A stretch of 64,000 nucleotides of DNA from NCBI RefSeq assembly GCF_003986935.1, contig NZ_RJZE01000013.1, positions 155,991-219,990 of the forward strand. The letters are read 5' to 3'. A program made the position numbers and the translations under genes. Of this stretch, positions 34,788 through 43,607 are shown in pieces; the first letter of the stretch is position 1; every line of letters starts with the position of its first letter. The stretch comes from Paraburkholderia kururiensis JCM 10599 = LMG 19447 (GTDB lineage Bacteria; Pseudomonadota; Gammaproteobacteria; Burkholderiales; Burkholderiaceae). Under the pieces are notes generated by a model. It was not told the DNA's origin, searched no databases, and was given only the letters and a program-made list of their open reading frames with translations.

Positions 34788-35549
34788 ATGAAGCATCACG
34801 ACCAGGTGGCCGATGCATTCGGCTCGACCGCCGCCGCCTATCTCACGAGCCACGTGCATGCGACAGGCGCCGATCTCGAAACGCTTGCCGCCACCTTCAA
34901 GGCCACCTGCGGCGGGGCCACCGTGCTGGACATGGGGTGCGGCGCGGGGCATGCGAGCTTCGCGGTGGCGCCCCACGTGCGCGAAGTGGTGGCCTACGAC
35001 ATTGCGCCGCCCATGCTGGCCACCGTCGCGGCGGCGGCCAAAGAGCGTGGCCTGTCGACCGTTCGCGTGCAGCAGGGCGCGGCGGAGAGCCTGCCCTTTG
35101 CGGACGCGTCGTTCGACTGGGCCATCAGCCGGTTGAGCGCGCACCACTGGCGCGACGTGCGAAAGGCGCTCGCGGAGGTGCATCGCGTGCTGAAGCCGGG
35201 CGGCCGCGTGCTGTTCATCGATGTGGCGGGCGTGGACGATCCGCTCTTCGACACGCATTTCCAGGCCGCCGAAGTGCTGCGCGACGGCTCGCATATCCGC
35301 AACTACCGCGCCGACGAATGGCTCGCGTTTTTCCGCGACGCGGGCTTCGAGGCGAAGGTGCGCGAGCGCTGGCGCATTCCCATCGAATTCGCGACGTGGA
35401 TTGCGCGCATGCGCACGCCCGAGGTGCGCGCCGTCGCCATCCGGTCGCTGTGGGCCAGCGCACCCGACGAGGTGCGGCAGTACTTCGAGGTACAGGAGGA
35501 CGGCTCGTTCAAGCTCGATGCGCTGATGATCGAGGCGCGTAGGCAGTAA
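34788..35549 (+). CDS. SAM-dependent class I methyltransferase
   Basis: Methyltransferase of 253 residues in the UbiE/Methyltransf_11 group. Motif I is VLDMGCGAGHASF at about 47-59, the acidic post-I residue is in VVAYDIAPPML, and motif IV/post-motif is SLPFADASFDWAISRLSAHHW. HRVLKPGGRVLFIDV completes the core. The C-terminal third with FFRDAGFEAKVRERWRIPIEFATWIARM is typical of small-molecule methyltransferases. The ATG at 34788 follows a GAGAAGGAG element. The substrate is unknown. Its expression is probably controlled by the divergent MmyB-type regulator. Confidence 0.88.
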   Translation: MKHHDQVADAFGSTAAAYLTSHVHATGADLETLAATFKATCGGATVLDMGCGAGHASFAVAPHVREVVAYDIAPPMLATVAAAAKERGLSTVRVQQGAAESLPFADASFDWAISRLSAHHWRDVRKALAEVHRVLKPGGRVLFIDVAGVDDPLFDTHFQAAEVLRDGSHIRNYRADEWLAFFRDAGFEAKVRERWRIPIEFATWIARMRTPEVRAVAIRSLWASAPDEVRQYFEVQEDGSFKLDALMIEARRQ

Positions 35550-35562
35550 GGGCGAAGAGAAG

Positions 35563-35595
35563 GCGCAGTGAATGCACAGTAAATGCGCAGTGAAG
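35563..35595. repeat. 11-bp tandem repeat, 3 copies
   Basis: GCGCAGTGAAT, GCACAGTAAAT and GCGCAGTGAAG are head-to-tail just after the methyltransferase stop. Confidence 0.75.
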
Positions 35596-35639
35596 GCTGT
35601 GCAGAAAGGCGGGGGCCGTCGTCCGGGCCGCGCGCAAAA

Positions 35640-35673
35640 AAGCCCGGCGCGCAAACCGCTGCGCACCGGGCTT
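35640..35673. terminator. Bidirectional terminator between methyltransferase and ppc
   Basis: AAGCCCGG pairs with CCGGGCTT, extended inward by GCGC pairs. An A-run precedes the stem on the plus strand, so the T-run favours termination of minus-strand ppc transcripts. Confidence 0.6.
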
Positions 35674-35705
35674 CGCTGACTGCGCCCCTCCTGCCTTAGG
35701 CCGCC

Positions 35706-38700
35706 TCAACCCGTATTACGCAGCCCCGCCGCAATCCCGTTGATGGTGAGATGGATGCCGCGCCGCACGCGCTCGTTCGTGTCGCCGGCGCGGTGCCGCT
35801 TGATCAGCTCCACTTGCAGGTGGTTGAGCGGGTCGAGGTAAGGGAAGCGGTTCTTGATGGAGCGCGCGAGCAGCGGGTTGTCCGCCAGCCGCTCGCCGTG
35901 GCCCGTGATCTCCGAGAGCACGCGCGAGGTGCGCTCCCATTCGGCCACGATGCGGTCGAACACGCGCTTGCGCAGCTTCTTGTCGGCGACGAGTTGCGTG
36001 TAGCGCGACGCCACGGCGAGGTCGGTCTTCGCGAGCACCATGTCCATGTTCGAGAGCAGGTTCGCAAAGAACGGCCACGTGCGGCTCATCTTCTTGATGA
36101 GCGCGAGGCGCCGGGCGCGCTCGGCGTCGCTGCCCGCTTCGTCGAGGTAGGTGCCCACCGCGGCGCCGAAGCCGTACCAGCCCGTAATCAGCAGCCGGCA
36201 CTGGCCCCACGAGAAGCCCCACGGAATGGCGCGCAGGTCTTCGATTTTGCGGTGCTTCGGGTCTTGCAGCTTGCGCGACGCGGGCCGGCTGCCGATGTTC
36301 AGTTCCGCGATTTCTGCGATCGGCGTGGCCGAGAAGAAGTAGTCGGTGAAGCCCGGCGTTTCGTAGACGAGCGCGCGGTACGCGGCCATCGCCGTGTCCG
36401 AGAGCTGCTGCATCGTGGCTTCGAACTCGGGCAGCTGCGCGGGCGCATTGCCGTGCGGCAGCAGCGACGCTTCGAGCGTGGCAGCGACCACCGTTTCGAG
36501 ATTGCGTCGGCCGATGTCGGGGTTGCCGAACTTGCTCGCAATCACCTCGCCCTGTTCGGTGAGGCGGATCTGCCCTTCGACCGTGCCCGGCGGCTGCGAG
36601 AGGATGGCCTGGTAGGTCGGGCCGCCGCCGCGTCCCACAGTGCCCCCGCGGCCGTGGAAGAGCCGCAGTTTCACGCCGCGTTCCTTGAAGAGCGACACGA
36701 GCGCGAGTTCGGCGCGGTAAAGCTCCCAGTTCGAGGTGAGGAAGCCGCCGTCCTTGTTGCTGTCCGAGTAGCCGAGCATCACCTCCTGCTCGCCGCCCTG
36801 GTGCTCGATGAGCGAATCGATGCCGGGCAGCGCGAGCAGGTCGCGCATGATGTGCGGAGCGTTGCGCAGGTCGGCAATGGTTTCGAAGAGCGGAATCACC
36901 ATCACGCCGCCGCGCGCGGGCTCGTTCACGTGGCCGAGGCGCCCTTGCAGCAAGCCTGTTTCCTTTTGCAGCAGCATCACTTCGAGCAGGTCGCTCACCG
37001 TTTCCGTGTGCGAAATGATGTAGTTGCGCACGGCGCGCGCGCCGAACTTTTCGCGTGTCACGCGGGCCATTTCAAGCACGCCCAGTTCGCTCTTCGCCAG
37101 CTCCGAGTAGTCGAGATAGGGCGAGCGCAGCGGCCGCACCTGGGCCAGTTCGGCGAGCAGCACGATTAGCTTGTCGTCTTCGGAAAGCGACGCGTAGTCC
37201 GCTTCCACGCCCGCGCGCGCGAGCAGCTCGGCGACCACGGCCTCGTGGATGTCGGAGCTTTGGCGCAGGTCGATGCTCGCGAGGTGAAAGCCGAACACTT
37301 CCGAGGCGCGCGCGAGCGGCGCGAGCCGCGGCGTGGCGAGCGAGGCGCCGTAGTGCGCGGCGAGCGAGTCCATCAGCACGTGCAGGTCGCGCGTGAACTC
37401 GGAGGCGTCCGCGTACGGCGTGGCGCGAATCTGCGGCGCGCCGGGGCCCGCGCTGCGCAAATGCACGACGCCTTCGCCGAGGCGCACGCGCGCGCTCGCG
37501 GCAAGCCGCGTGTACATGCCGATGAGCGCGCGGCGATACGGCTCGTCCACGCGATGCGGCGACTGGTCGGGCGAGGCGGCCGCGAGCTTCTTCAGATCGT
37601 CGCTGGCACCTGCGAGGAGATTGGACACGGAAAGCTCCGCGCCCAGCTTGTGAACCTGCTCCAGGTAGTGCTCGAAGATCACCGCCGCCTGGCGCGCGAT
37701 GGCGTGCTCCAGCGTGGGCGCGGTGACGTTCGGATTGCCGTCGCGGTCGCCGCCGATCCAGCTGCCCATCTGGAAGAACGGCGGCAGCCGCGCGGGCAGG
37801 CCGTGCTCCTTGAGCGCCAGTTCGATGTCGGCATACAGCGCCGGGATCTCTTCGAGGAACGTGGCGTGGTAGAACGAGAGCGCGTTTTCGATCTCGTCGG
37901 CCACGGTCAGGCGCGCGTCGCGCAGCATGCGCGTCTGCCACAGCGAGGTCACGCGCGCGCGCAGCAGTGCCTCGTTCTGCGCGAACTCGCGATGCGTGAG
38001 CGGCTGGTCGCGCTCGGCGAGCAGCCGGGCGATGTCGTGCTGCGCATCGAGAATGCTCTTGCGCTGCACCTCGGTGGGGTGGGCCGTGAGCACGGGCACG
38101 ATGAGCGCCTCGTTGAAGAACTGCTGGAGCATCGGCGTGGCCGCCGCGCCCGCGGCCACGAGACGCTCCAGCGAATGCGCCATCGTGCCCGGCTGCGGCA
38201 CCGAACCGGCCAGATCGTGGATGCGGTGGCGCCGGTTGCGATGGCGGTCTTCGGCGATGTTCGCGAGGTGCGAGAAGTAGCTGAAGGCGCGCACCACGCT
38301 CACCGTCTGTTCCGGCGAGAGCGCGCGCAGCTTCTTTTCCAGGGCCTGGGCGGCGCTGCTGTCGTCTTCGCGGCGAAAGCGCACGGCCGTCTGCCGGATC
38401 GTCTCGACCACCTCGAACACCGCGTCGCCTTCCTGTTCCCGCACCACGTCGCCGAGCAGACGGCCCAGAAAGCGGATGTCCTCGAAGAGCGGCTTGTCCT
38501 TGTCCTCGCGGGTGCGGCCGTTGCGCTTCGCTGGAACCACCTCGCCGCCGGCCTTGCCGTTCGTCACGTCGTTGAGCGTGGCGGCGTCCGGTTTGGCCTT
38601 CTTGCCCGGCTTGGCCGCCTGGGGCGTCTTTGCCGTGCGGACGGCTTTTTTGGGCGCGGGGGCCGCGGCGGTGTTCGGTGAAGCGTTCAGCGATGCAGTG

Positions 38701-38738
38701 TTGCGGCGCGCGGCGCGCGCCGATCCGGAAGACGTCAC
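35706..38738 (-). CDS. ppc: Phosphoenolpyruvate carboxylase
   Basis: Anaplerotic carboxylation of PEP to oxaloacetate; about 1010 residues. Catalytic regions are VLTAHPTEVQRKS (essential His), GYSDSNKDGGF, the lysine/arginine loop FHGRGGTVGRGGGP, and the conserved C terminus ending in RNTG, all intact. I place the start at the GTG at 38738 because GAGGA lies eight bases upstream and the protein then begins VTSSGSARAARRNTA. An ATG at 38786 would add 16 residues. Compared with the 883-residue E. coli enzyme there is an extra N-terminal tail of about 100 Ala/Pro/Lys-rich residues. Confidence 0.95.
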   Translation of the reverse strand: MTSSGSARAARRNTASLNASPNTAAAPAPKKAVRTAKTPQAAKPGKKAKPDAATLNDVTNGKAGGEVVPAKRNGRTREDKDKPLFEDIRFLGRLLGDVVREQEGDAVFEVVETIRQTAVRFRREDDSSAAQALEKKLRALSPEQTVSVVRAFSYFSHLANIAEDRHRNRRHRIHDLAGSVPQPGTMAHSLERLVAAGAAATPMLQQFFNEALIVPVLTAHPTEVQRKSILDAQHDIARLLAERDQPLTHREFAQNEALLRARVTSLWQTRMLRDARLTVADEIENALSFYHATFLEEIPALYADIELALKEHGLPARLPPFFQMGSWIGGDRDGNPNVTAPTLEHAIARQAAVIFEHYLEQVHKLGAELSVSNLLAGASDDLKKLAAASPDQSPHRVDEPYRRALIGMYTRLAASARVRLGEGVVHLRSAGPGAPQIRATPYADASEFTRDLHVLMDSLAAHYGASLATPRLAPLARASEVFGFHLASIDLRQSSDIHEAVVAELLARAGVEADYASLSEDDKLIVLLAELAQVRPLRSPYLDYSELAKSELGVLEMARVTREKFGARAVRNYIISHTETVSDLLEVMLLQKETGLLQGRLGHVNEPARGGVMVIPLFETIADLRNAPHIMRDLLALPGIDSLIEHQGGEQEVMLGYSDSNKDGGFLTSNWELYRAELALVSLFKERGVKLRLFHGRGGTVGRGGGPTYQAILSQPPGTVEGQIRLTEQGEVIASKFGNPDIGRRNLETVVAATLEASLLPHGNAPAQLPEFEATMQQLSDTAMAAYRALVYETPGFTDYFFSATPIAEIAELNIGSRPASRKLQDPKHRKIEDLRAIPWGFSWGQCRLLITGWYGFGAAVGTYLDEAGSDAERARRLALIKKMSRTWPFFANLLSNMDMVLAKTDLAVASRYTQLVADKKLRKRVFDRIVAEWERTSRVLSEITGHGERLADNPLLARSIKNRFPYLDPLNHLQVELIKRHRAGDTNERVRRGIHLTINGIAAGLRNTG

Positions 38739-38783
38739 GATGGGTTTCCTCGGGAAAGCCAGGGTCTGTTGATGAAAGACTGC

Positions 38784-38862
38784 CAACTACAGGACAACGA
38801 CATGCCAACGACATGGCAACGACGGGACAAACTGCGCAACCAACTCAGGACCAACTACGGGA
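38784..38862. repeat. 11-bp phased direct-repeat array upstream of ppc
   Basis: Six units begin CAAC and are mostly 11 bases long: CAACTACAGGA, CAACGACATGC, CAACGACATGG, CAACGACGGGA, a 13-base irregular unit, CAACTCAGGAC and CAACTACGGGA. GACTGCC flanks the array on both sides (38778-38784 and 38873-38879). Eleven bases is close to one helical turn and not a multiple of three, so it is more likely a binding array or slippage product than coding DNA. The rest of the ppc-hemC gap shows only the hemC promoter. Confidence 0.8.
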
Positions 38863-39068
38863 ACTACGGGCGGACTGCCATTGCGCTGCGGGAGAGGAGG
38901 CCGGGAGCGGCCAGCGGGAGCTTCGCGCGCGTCACGCCGCGACGCATCATCGCAGAGCCCTGGGCACGTTGCGCGAACGGTCGTGCGTGGTGGTCTGCGA
39001 TGTGCGGCGGAGGTAGGCCGCAGGCGGCAAGGAAGGTCAAGGCGGCGGCAAAGGTACGCAAAGGCGCG

Positions 39069-39077
39069 TGCTAACAT
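39069..39077 (+). promoter_or_regulatory. Extended -10 element upstream of hemC
   Basis: TGCTAACAT fits an extended -10 (TGn plus TAACAT), 39 bases before the preferred hemC ATG. Confidence 0.4.
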
Positions 39078-39115
39078 TGCCCGTTATCCGATCTCCCAAG
39101 CCACCCCGCCTTGCG

Positions 39116-40174
39116 ATGTCTCCTGCAATGAACTCCGAGCCGTTATCCGTGCAACCGCCCCGCACGCTTGTCATCGCTTCGCGCGAGAGCCGGCTCGCCA
39201 TGTGGCAGGCCGAACACGTGCGCGGTGCGCTGCACAAATTATATCCATCTTGCGACGTCCGAATCCTCGGAATGACCACGCGCGGCGACCAGATACTCGA
39301 CCGCACGCTCTCGAAGGTGGGCGGCAAGGGGCTGTTCGTGAAGGAGCTCGAAAATGCGCTCGCGGACGGCCGCGCCGATCTCGCGGTGCACTCGCTCAAG
39401 GACGTGCCCATGGAACTGCCGGCCGGCTTCGCGCTGCCCGTCGTCATGGAGCGCGAGGACCCGCGCGACGCCTTTGTTTCGAACGACTACGCATCGCTTG
39501 CCGATTTGCCCCCCGGCAGCGTGGTGGGCACATCCAGCCTGCGGCGCGAATCGATGCTGCGCGCCGCCTGGCCGCATCTCACGGTGAAACCGTTGCGCGG
39601 CAATCTCGACACGCGGCTTGCCAAGCTCGACCGCGGCGACTACGCCGCGATCATTCTCGCTGCGGCCGGCCTCGTGCGGCTGGGGCTGGCCGACCGTATC
39701 CGGGCGCGGCTCGATCCCGAAGACAGCTTGCCCGCGGCGGGGCAGGGCGCGCTCGGCATCGAGATCCGCGCGGATCGCGCCGAACTCGCGGCCTGGCTCG
39801 CGCCGCTGCATCACACGCATACGGCGCTCGCCGTGGAGGCGGAACGCATGGTGTCGCGCGCGCTGGGCGGCAGCTGCCAGGTGCCGCTGGCCGCCTACGG
39901 GTACTGGCACGACGGCGCGCTGCATCTGCGCGGCAAGGTGGCGACGCCGGATGCGACCCGCGTGGTCGAGGCGCGCGCGTCGGCTTCCGCTGCAACCGTG
40001 GATCGTGCCCTCGAACTCGGCCGCGAAGTGGCCGATGCGCTGATCGGACAAGGCGCGCTCGACATCGTGCGTGCGCTGGAAAGCGCGGCGGCGCCGGAAG
40101 GCAGCACCGACACCGATGACAAGCGCGGCAATAGCCGTGGCGCTACTGACGGTAAGTCCGGCGGCACGCCCTGA
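39116..40174 (+). CDS. hemC: Porphobilinogen deaminase (hydroxymethylbilane synthase) HemC
   Basis: Polymerises four porphobilinogens to hydroxymethylbilane in haem and corrin synthesis. It has 352 residues from the ATG at 39116 (339-348 from other candidates). IASRESRLAMWQAEHV, TRGDQ, GKGLFVKELE, HSLKDVP, GTSSLRR and LRGNLDTRLAKLD follow in family order, and the dipyrromethane cofactor cysteine is in GGSCQVPLAAY (about Cys254). The C terminus carries a hydrophilic Asp/Gly/Ser tail of about 25 residues. A GTG at 39068 would put the start inside the promoter, and another ATG lies at 39128. It is 92 bases before hemDX. Confidence 0.95.
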   Translation: MSPAMNSEPLSVQPPRTLVIASRESRLAMWQAEHVRGALHKLYPSCDVRILGMTTRGDQILDRTLSKVGGKGLFVKELENALADGRADLAVHSLKDVPMELPAGFALPVVMEREDPRDAFVSNDYASLADLPPGSVVGTSSLRRESMLRAAWPHLTVKPLRGNLDTRLAKLDRGDYAAIILAAAGLVRLGLADRIRARLDPEDSLPAAGQGALGIEIRADRAELAAWLAPLHHTHTALAVEAERMVSRALGGSCQVPLAAYGYWHDGALHLRGKVATPDATRVVEARASASAATVDRALELGREVADALIGQGALDIVRALESAAAPEGSTDTDDKRGNSRGATDGKSGGTP

Positions 40175-40266
40175 ACGCCGCGACGGCCCGAGCCATGACC
40201 GCGATCCGTCCGCACCCACGAGGCGCCCACCCATAAGCCGCCAATAAGCCGCAAACAACCAACCCC

Positions 40267-42348
40267 ATGACCGGACCCACCAGCGAACCATCCGAAGGAA
40301 CCCCGGGCGCGCGGCACGGTGCGCGCTTCACGGCGGTCATCACGCGACCCGCGGGCCAGTCGGCGAGTCTCCTTGTGCGGCTTGCCGAGGAAGGCATCGA
40401 CGCCCTCGAATTCCCGCTCATCGCAATCGGCCCGGCCGCAGACGAAGCGCCGCTGCGCGAAGCGTTCGCCTCGCTCGACCGTTACGCGCTCGTCGTGTTC
40501 GTGTCGCCCAACGCCGTCGACCACGCGTTCGCCCGCTACGGCGCGATCTGGCCGCATGCGCTGCCCATCGGCGTGGTGGGGCCGGGCAGCGTGGCGGCGC
40601 TAGCCCGGCACGGCGTGGCGGCGCCCGCTTATCGCGTGATCAGCCCGGCGCAAGCGTCGTCCGACGACGACGCGGCCCGCTTCGATTCCGAAGCGCTCTT
40701 CGCCGCGATCGAAACGACCTTGGGCGAGCGCGCGCTCGAAGGAAAACGCGTGCTGATCGTGCGCGGCGACGGTGGCCGCGAGTGGCTCGCGGAGCGGCTG
40801 CGCGAGGCAGGCGCCGAGGTTCAGCCGGTCGCGGCCTATCGGCGCATCGTGCCTGAGCCGTCCATCGCCGCGTGGGACCGCGTGCACGCGCTTCTCGCCG
40901 GCAAGCCGCACGTGTGGCTCGTCACCAGTTCCGAAGGCGTGCGCAATCTCGACGAACTCGCGCGCGAGCATCTCACCGCAGGCGAGCTTGCCGCGCTCAG
41001 GCGTGCGCCGCTCGTCACGCCGCACCCGCGCATTGCCGAGACGGCGCGGGGATTGGGTTTTGATAGCATTACGGTGTCCGGCGCGGGCGACGAGCGCATC
41101 GTCCGCGCCCTGCGCGCAGCGGTTCCTGCCGCGGCTCATCCTGCAGCGGAGCCTGCAGTTCATCCCGACGTTAAACCGGTCACGACCAACCCGGCTCACT
41201 CACGCATGACTGATTCGAACGACTCGAACAACACTTCGTCCCAGCGAGGCGCAACGGCACCGGTGCAGCCGGGTTCGCCCTCCGCCCCGCCCGTCAACGC
41301 ACCGTTCACGCCCTATGAAGCCCAGAAGCCGCGGCGCGGCGCAAGCGGGCCGCTGCTGTGGTTTGTCGTCGTCGTGATCGCGTGTGCGGCGGGCGTGGGC
41401 GGCTTTGCGCTCAACCGCAAGGTCACGCGCATGGACGAGCGTCTCGTGCAACGCCAGCAGGCCAACGACGCACAAACGGCCGAACTGCGCGTGAAGACGG
41501 ATCAGGCCGTCGCCACGGTGCATCAGATGGATTCGCAGGTTGCCCAGCTCGAAGGCAAGCTCGCGGATGCGCAGAACGCCCAGCAGGCGCTCGCGCAGCA
41601 GTACGCGGACCTCGCGCGCAATCGCGACGACTGGACGCTCGCCGAAGTGGGCCAGATGCTCTCGAGCGCGAGCGAGCAGCTGCAACTCACGGGCAACACG
41701 CAGCTCGCGCTTTTCGCGCTGCAAAGCGCCGACCAGCGGCTCGCCGCTTCCGATGGTGCGCAGGCGCTGGCTGTGCGCAAGGCCATTGCGCAGGACATCG
41801 ACAAGCTGAAGGCCGCGCCTTCCACCGATCTCACTGGCCTCGGCATCAAGCTCGACAACGCCATTGACGCCGTGGATTCGCTGCCGCTCGCGGGCGAAGC
41901 GCCCGTCGCGCACGCGAAGCCGCAGGCGCCCAAGCCTGCCGATACGGCGAAACTGGCCGCCGCCACCGGCGAGCCGCGCTGGAAAGTGTGGCTCCAGTCG
42001 TTCGCGACCGGCATCGGCCATCAGCTGACGAGCCTCGTGCAGGTGCGCCGCATCGACAACGCCGACGCCATGCTCGTCGCGCCCGACCAGGGTTATTTCG
42101 TTCGCCAGAACGTGAAGCTGCGCCTGCTCTCGGCGCGCATCTCGCTGCTCTCGCGCAACCAGGCCGCGCTGAAGTCCGACCTGCATGCCGCGGATGCCGC
42201 GCTCGCCCGCTACTTCGACAACGCCTCGAAACAGACCCAGACCGTGCGTGATCTCGTGAAACAGGTGGACGCGGGCTCGCCCGCCGTCGAGCTGCCGAAC
42301 CTGAACACGAGCCTGCAGGCCGTCCGTCAATACCGGAGCCGGGGGTAA
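40267..42348 (+). CDS. Fused uroporphyrinogen-III synthase and HemX-like membrane protein
   Basis: A 693-residue two-domain protein. Residues 15-285 are HemD: TAVITRPAGQSASLL, FVSPNAVDHAF, GKRVLIVRGDGGREWLAERLREAGAEV and WLVTSSEGVRNL, predicted to cyclise hydroxymethylbilane. A polar Asn/Ser linker (about 315-345) leads to a membrane helix at about 362-380 (LLWFVVVVIACAAGVGGFAL). A coiled coil (VHQMDSQVAQLEGKLADAQNAQQ) and the HemX domain follow. HemX is often labelled uroporphyrinogen-III C-methyltransferase, but no methyltransferase motif is visible, so that label should not be taken as function. The next gene, hemY, starts 3 bases after the stop, giving the hemC-hemDX-hemY operon. The fusion tethers a normally soluble enzyme to the inner membrane. 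Confidence 0.92.
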   Translation: MTGPTSEPSEGTPGARHGARFTAVITRPAGQSASLLVRLAEEGIDALEFPLIAIGPAADEAPLREAFASLDRYALVVFVSPNAVDHAFARYGAIWPHALPIGVVGPGSVAALARHGVAAPAYRVISPAQASSDDDAARFDSEALFAAIETTLGERALEGKRVLIVRGDGGREWLAERLREAGAEVQPVAAYRRIVPEPSIAAWDRVHALLAGKPHVWLVTSSEGVRNLDELAREHLTAGELAALRRAPLVTPHPRIAETARGLGFDSITVSGAGDERIVRALRAAVPAAAHPAAEPAVHPDVKPVTTNPAHSRMTDSNDSNNTSSQRGATAPVQPGSPSAPPVNAPFTPYEAQKPRRGASGPLLWFVVVVIACAAGVGGFALNRKVTRMDERLVQRQQANDAQTAELRVKTDQAVATVHQMDSQVAQLEGKLADAQNAQQALAQQYADLARNRDDWTLAEVGQMLSSASEQLQLTGNTQLALFALQSADQRLAASDGAQALAVRKAIAQDIDKLKAAPSTDLTGLGIKLDNAIDAVDSLPLAGEAPVAHAKPQAPKPADTAKLAAATGEPRWKVWLQSFATGIGHQLTSLVQVRRIDNADAMLVAPDQGYFVRQNVKLRLLSARISLLSRNQAALKSDLHAADAALARYFDNASKQTQTVRDLVKQVDAGSPAVELPNLNTSLQAVRQYRSRG

Positions 42349-42350
42349 TC

Positions 42351-43541
42351 ATGGCGATCCGTGGACTCGTCTGGCTCGCGCTGCTGTTCGCGATCGCCGT
42401 GGTGCTCGCGATCGTCGGCCGCTTCGACACGGGGCAAGTGCTGTTCGTCTATCCGCCTTATCGCGTGGACGTTTCGCTCAACCTGTTCGTGGTGGGCGTG
42501 GTGGTGCTCTTCATCCTGATCTACACGCTGCTGCGCTTCGTGCGCAGCGTGCTGCACATGCCGCAGCGTGTGGCGGCGTACCGTGCGCGCTCGCGCGCCG
42601 CGAAGGCGGCCGCGGCGCTGCGTGAGGCGATCGGCAACCTGTACGCGGGCCGCTTCACGCGCGCCGAAAAGGCCGCGCGCGACTCGCTCACGGATTCGGC
42701 GAACAAGGGCGCGGCCGGCTTGATCGCCGCCAACGCCGCGCATCGCATGCATGAGTACGCGCGCCGCGACGAATGGCTCGCGCAGATCGACCATGCGGAC
42801 TGGCAGGACGCCCGCCTCATGGCCACGGCCGACATGCGCGCCGACGGCCGCGACCCGGACGGCGCGCTCGCCGCGCTCACCGAGATGCAGTCGCAGGGCG
42901 GCCGCCGCATCCACGCCCAGCAGATCGCCCTGCGCGCGCAGCAGCAGCTCAAGAACTGGGGCGAAGTGCTCAAGCTCGTGAAGACGCTGGAAAAGCGCGA
43001 GGCGCTGCACCCGGCCGTGGCCGTGCGTCTGCGCCAGCTCGCGGCGGAGAACCTGCTGCGCGAGCGCCGGCACAACGCCGACGCGCTGCTCGAACTGTGG
43101 CAGTCGCTATCGCCCGTGGAGCGCCATTCGCCGCGCCTCGCGGACCTCGCCGCGGAACTGCTGATCGCGCTGAACCGGCAACAGGACGCGCGGCGCATCG
43201 TCGAAGAGGCGCTCGCGCAGAATTGGGATGCGCGGCTCTTGCGCCGCTATCCGGATACGGCGGGCGACGACGCGCTGCCGCTCATCCAGAAGGCCGAGGC
43301 CTGGCGCAAGGAACGTCCCGACGACGCGGATCTGCAGTTCGCTCTGGGCCGGCTGTGCTTGCAGCAGCAGCTTTGGGGCAAGGCGCAGTCGTTCCTGGAG
43401 GCCGCGCTCAAGCTGGCCGACAACGAACCGCTGAAGATCCGCTCGCACCGCGCGCTCGCGCGTCTGCACGAGCAACTGGGCGACACGCAGAAGGCCGCCG
43501 AGCACTACCGGCAAAGCGCGCTCGCGATGAACGTGGTTTGA
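42351..43541 (+). CDS. hemY: HemY-family haem-biosynthesis-associated TPR protein
   Basis: Inner-membrane protein of 396 residues. Two membrane helices at about 4-24 and 40-62 precede a cytoplasmic or periplasmic TPR region (for example WGKAQSFLEAALKLADNEPLKIRSHRALARL near the C terminus). The N-terminal FDTGQVLFVYPPYRVDVSLNLF region matches the HemY_N domain. This proteobacterial HemY is unrelated to protoporphyrinogen oxidase of the same name; its precise role is unknown. The gene starts 3 bases after the hemDX stop. Confidence 0.93.
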   Translation: MAIRGLVWLALLFAIAVVLAIVGRFDTGQVLFVYPPYRVDVSLNLFVVGVVVLFILIYTLLRFVRSVLHMPQRVAAYRARSRAAKAAAALREAIGNLYAGRFTRAEKAARDSLTDSANKGAAGLIAANAAHRMHEYARRDEWLAQIDHADWQDARLMATADMRADGRDPDGALAALTEMQSQGGRRIHAQQIALRAQQQLKNWGEVLKLVKTLEKREALHPAVAVRLRQLAAENLLRERRHNADALLELWQSLSPVERHSPRLADLAAELLIALNRQQDARRIVEEALAQNWDARLLRRYPDTAGDDALPLIQKAEAWRKERPDDADLQFALGRLCLQQQLWGKAQSFLEAALKLADNEPLKIRSHRALARLHEQLGDTQKAAEHYRQSALAMNVV

Positions 43542-43554
43542 CGCCTGCGCGTGG

Positions 43555-43582
43555 CTCCGTGCGGCTGCTACGCCGCGCGGAG
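43555..43582. terminator. Stable hairpin between convergent hemY and MFS gene
   Basis: CTCCGTGCGGC pairs with GCCGCGCGGAG (11 pairs, one G-T) around a six-base loop. No T-run follows on either strand, so intrinsic termination is uncertain. Confidence 0.4.
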
Positions 43583-43607
43583 CACGAGATACATCGCTTC
43601 TCTTCCG

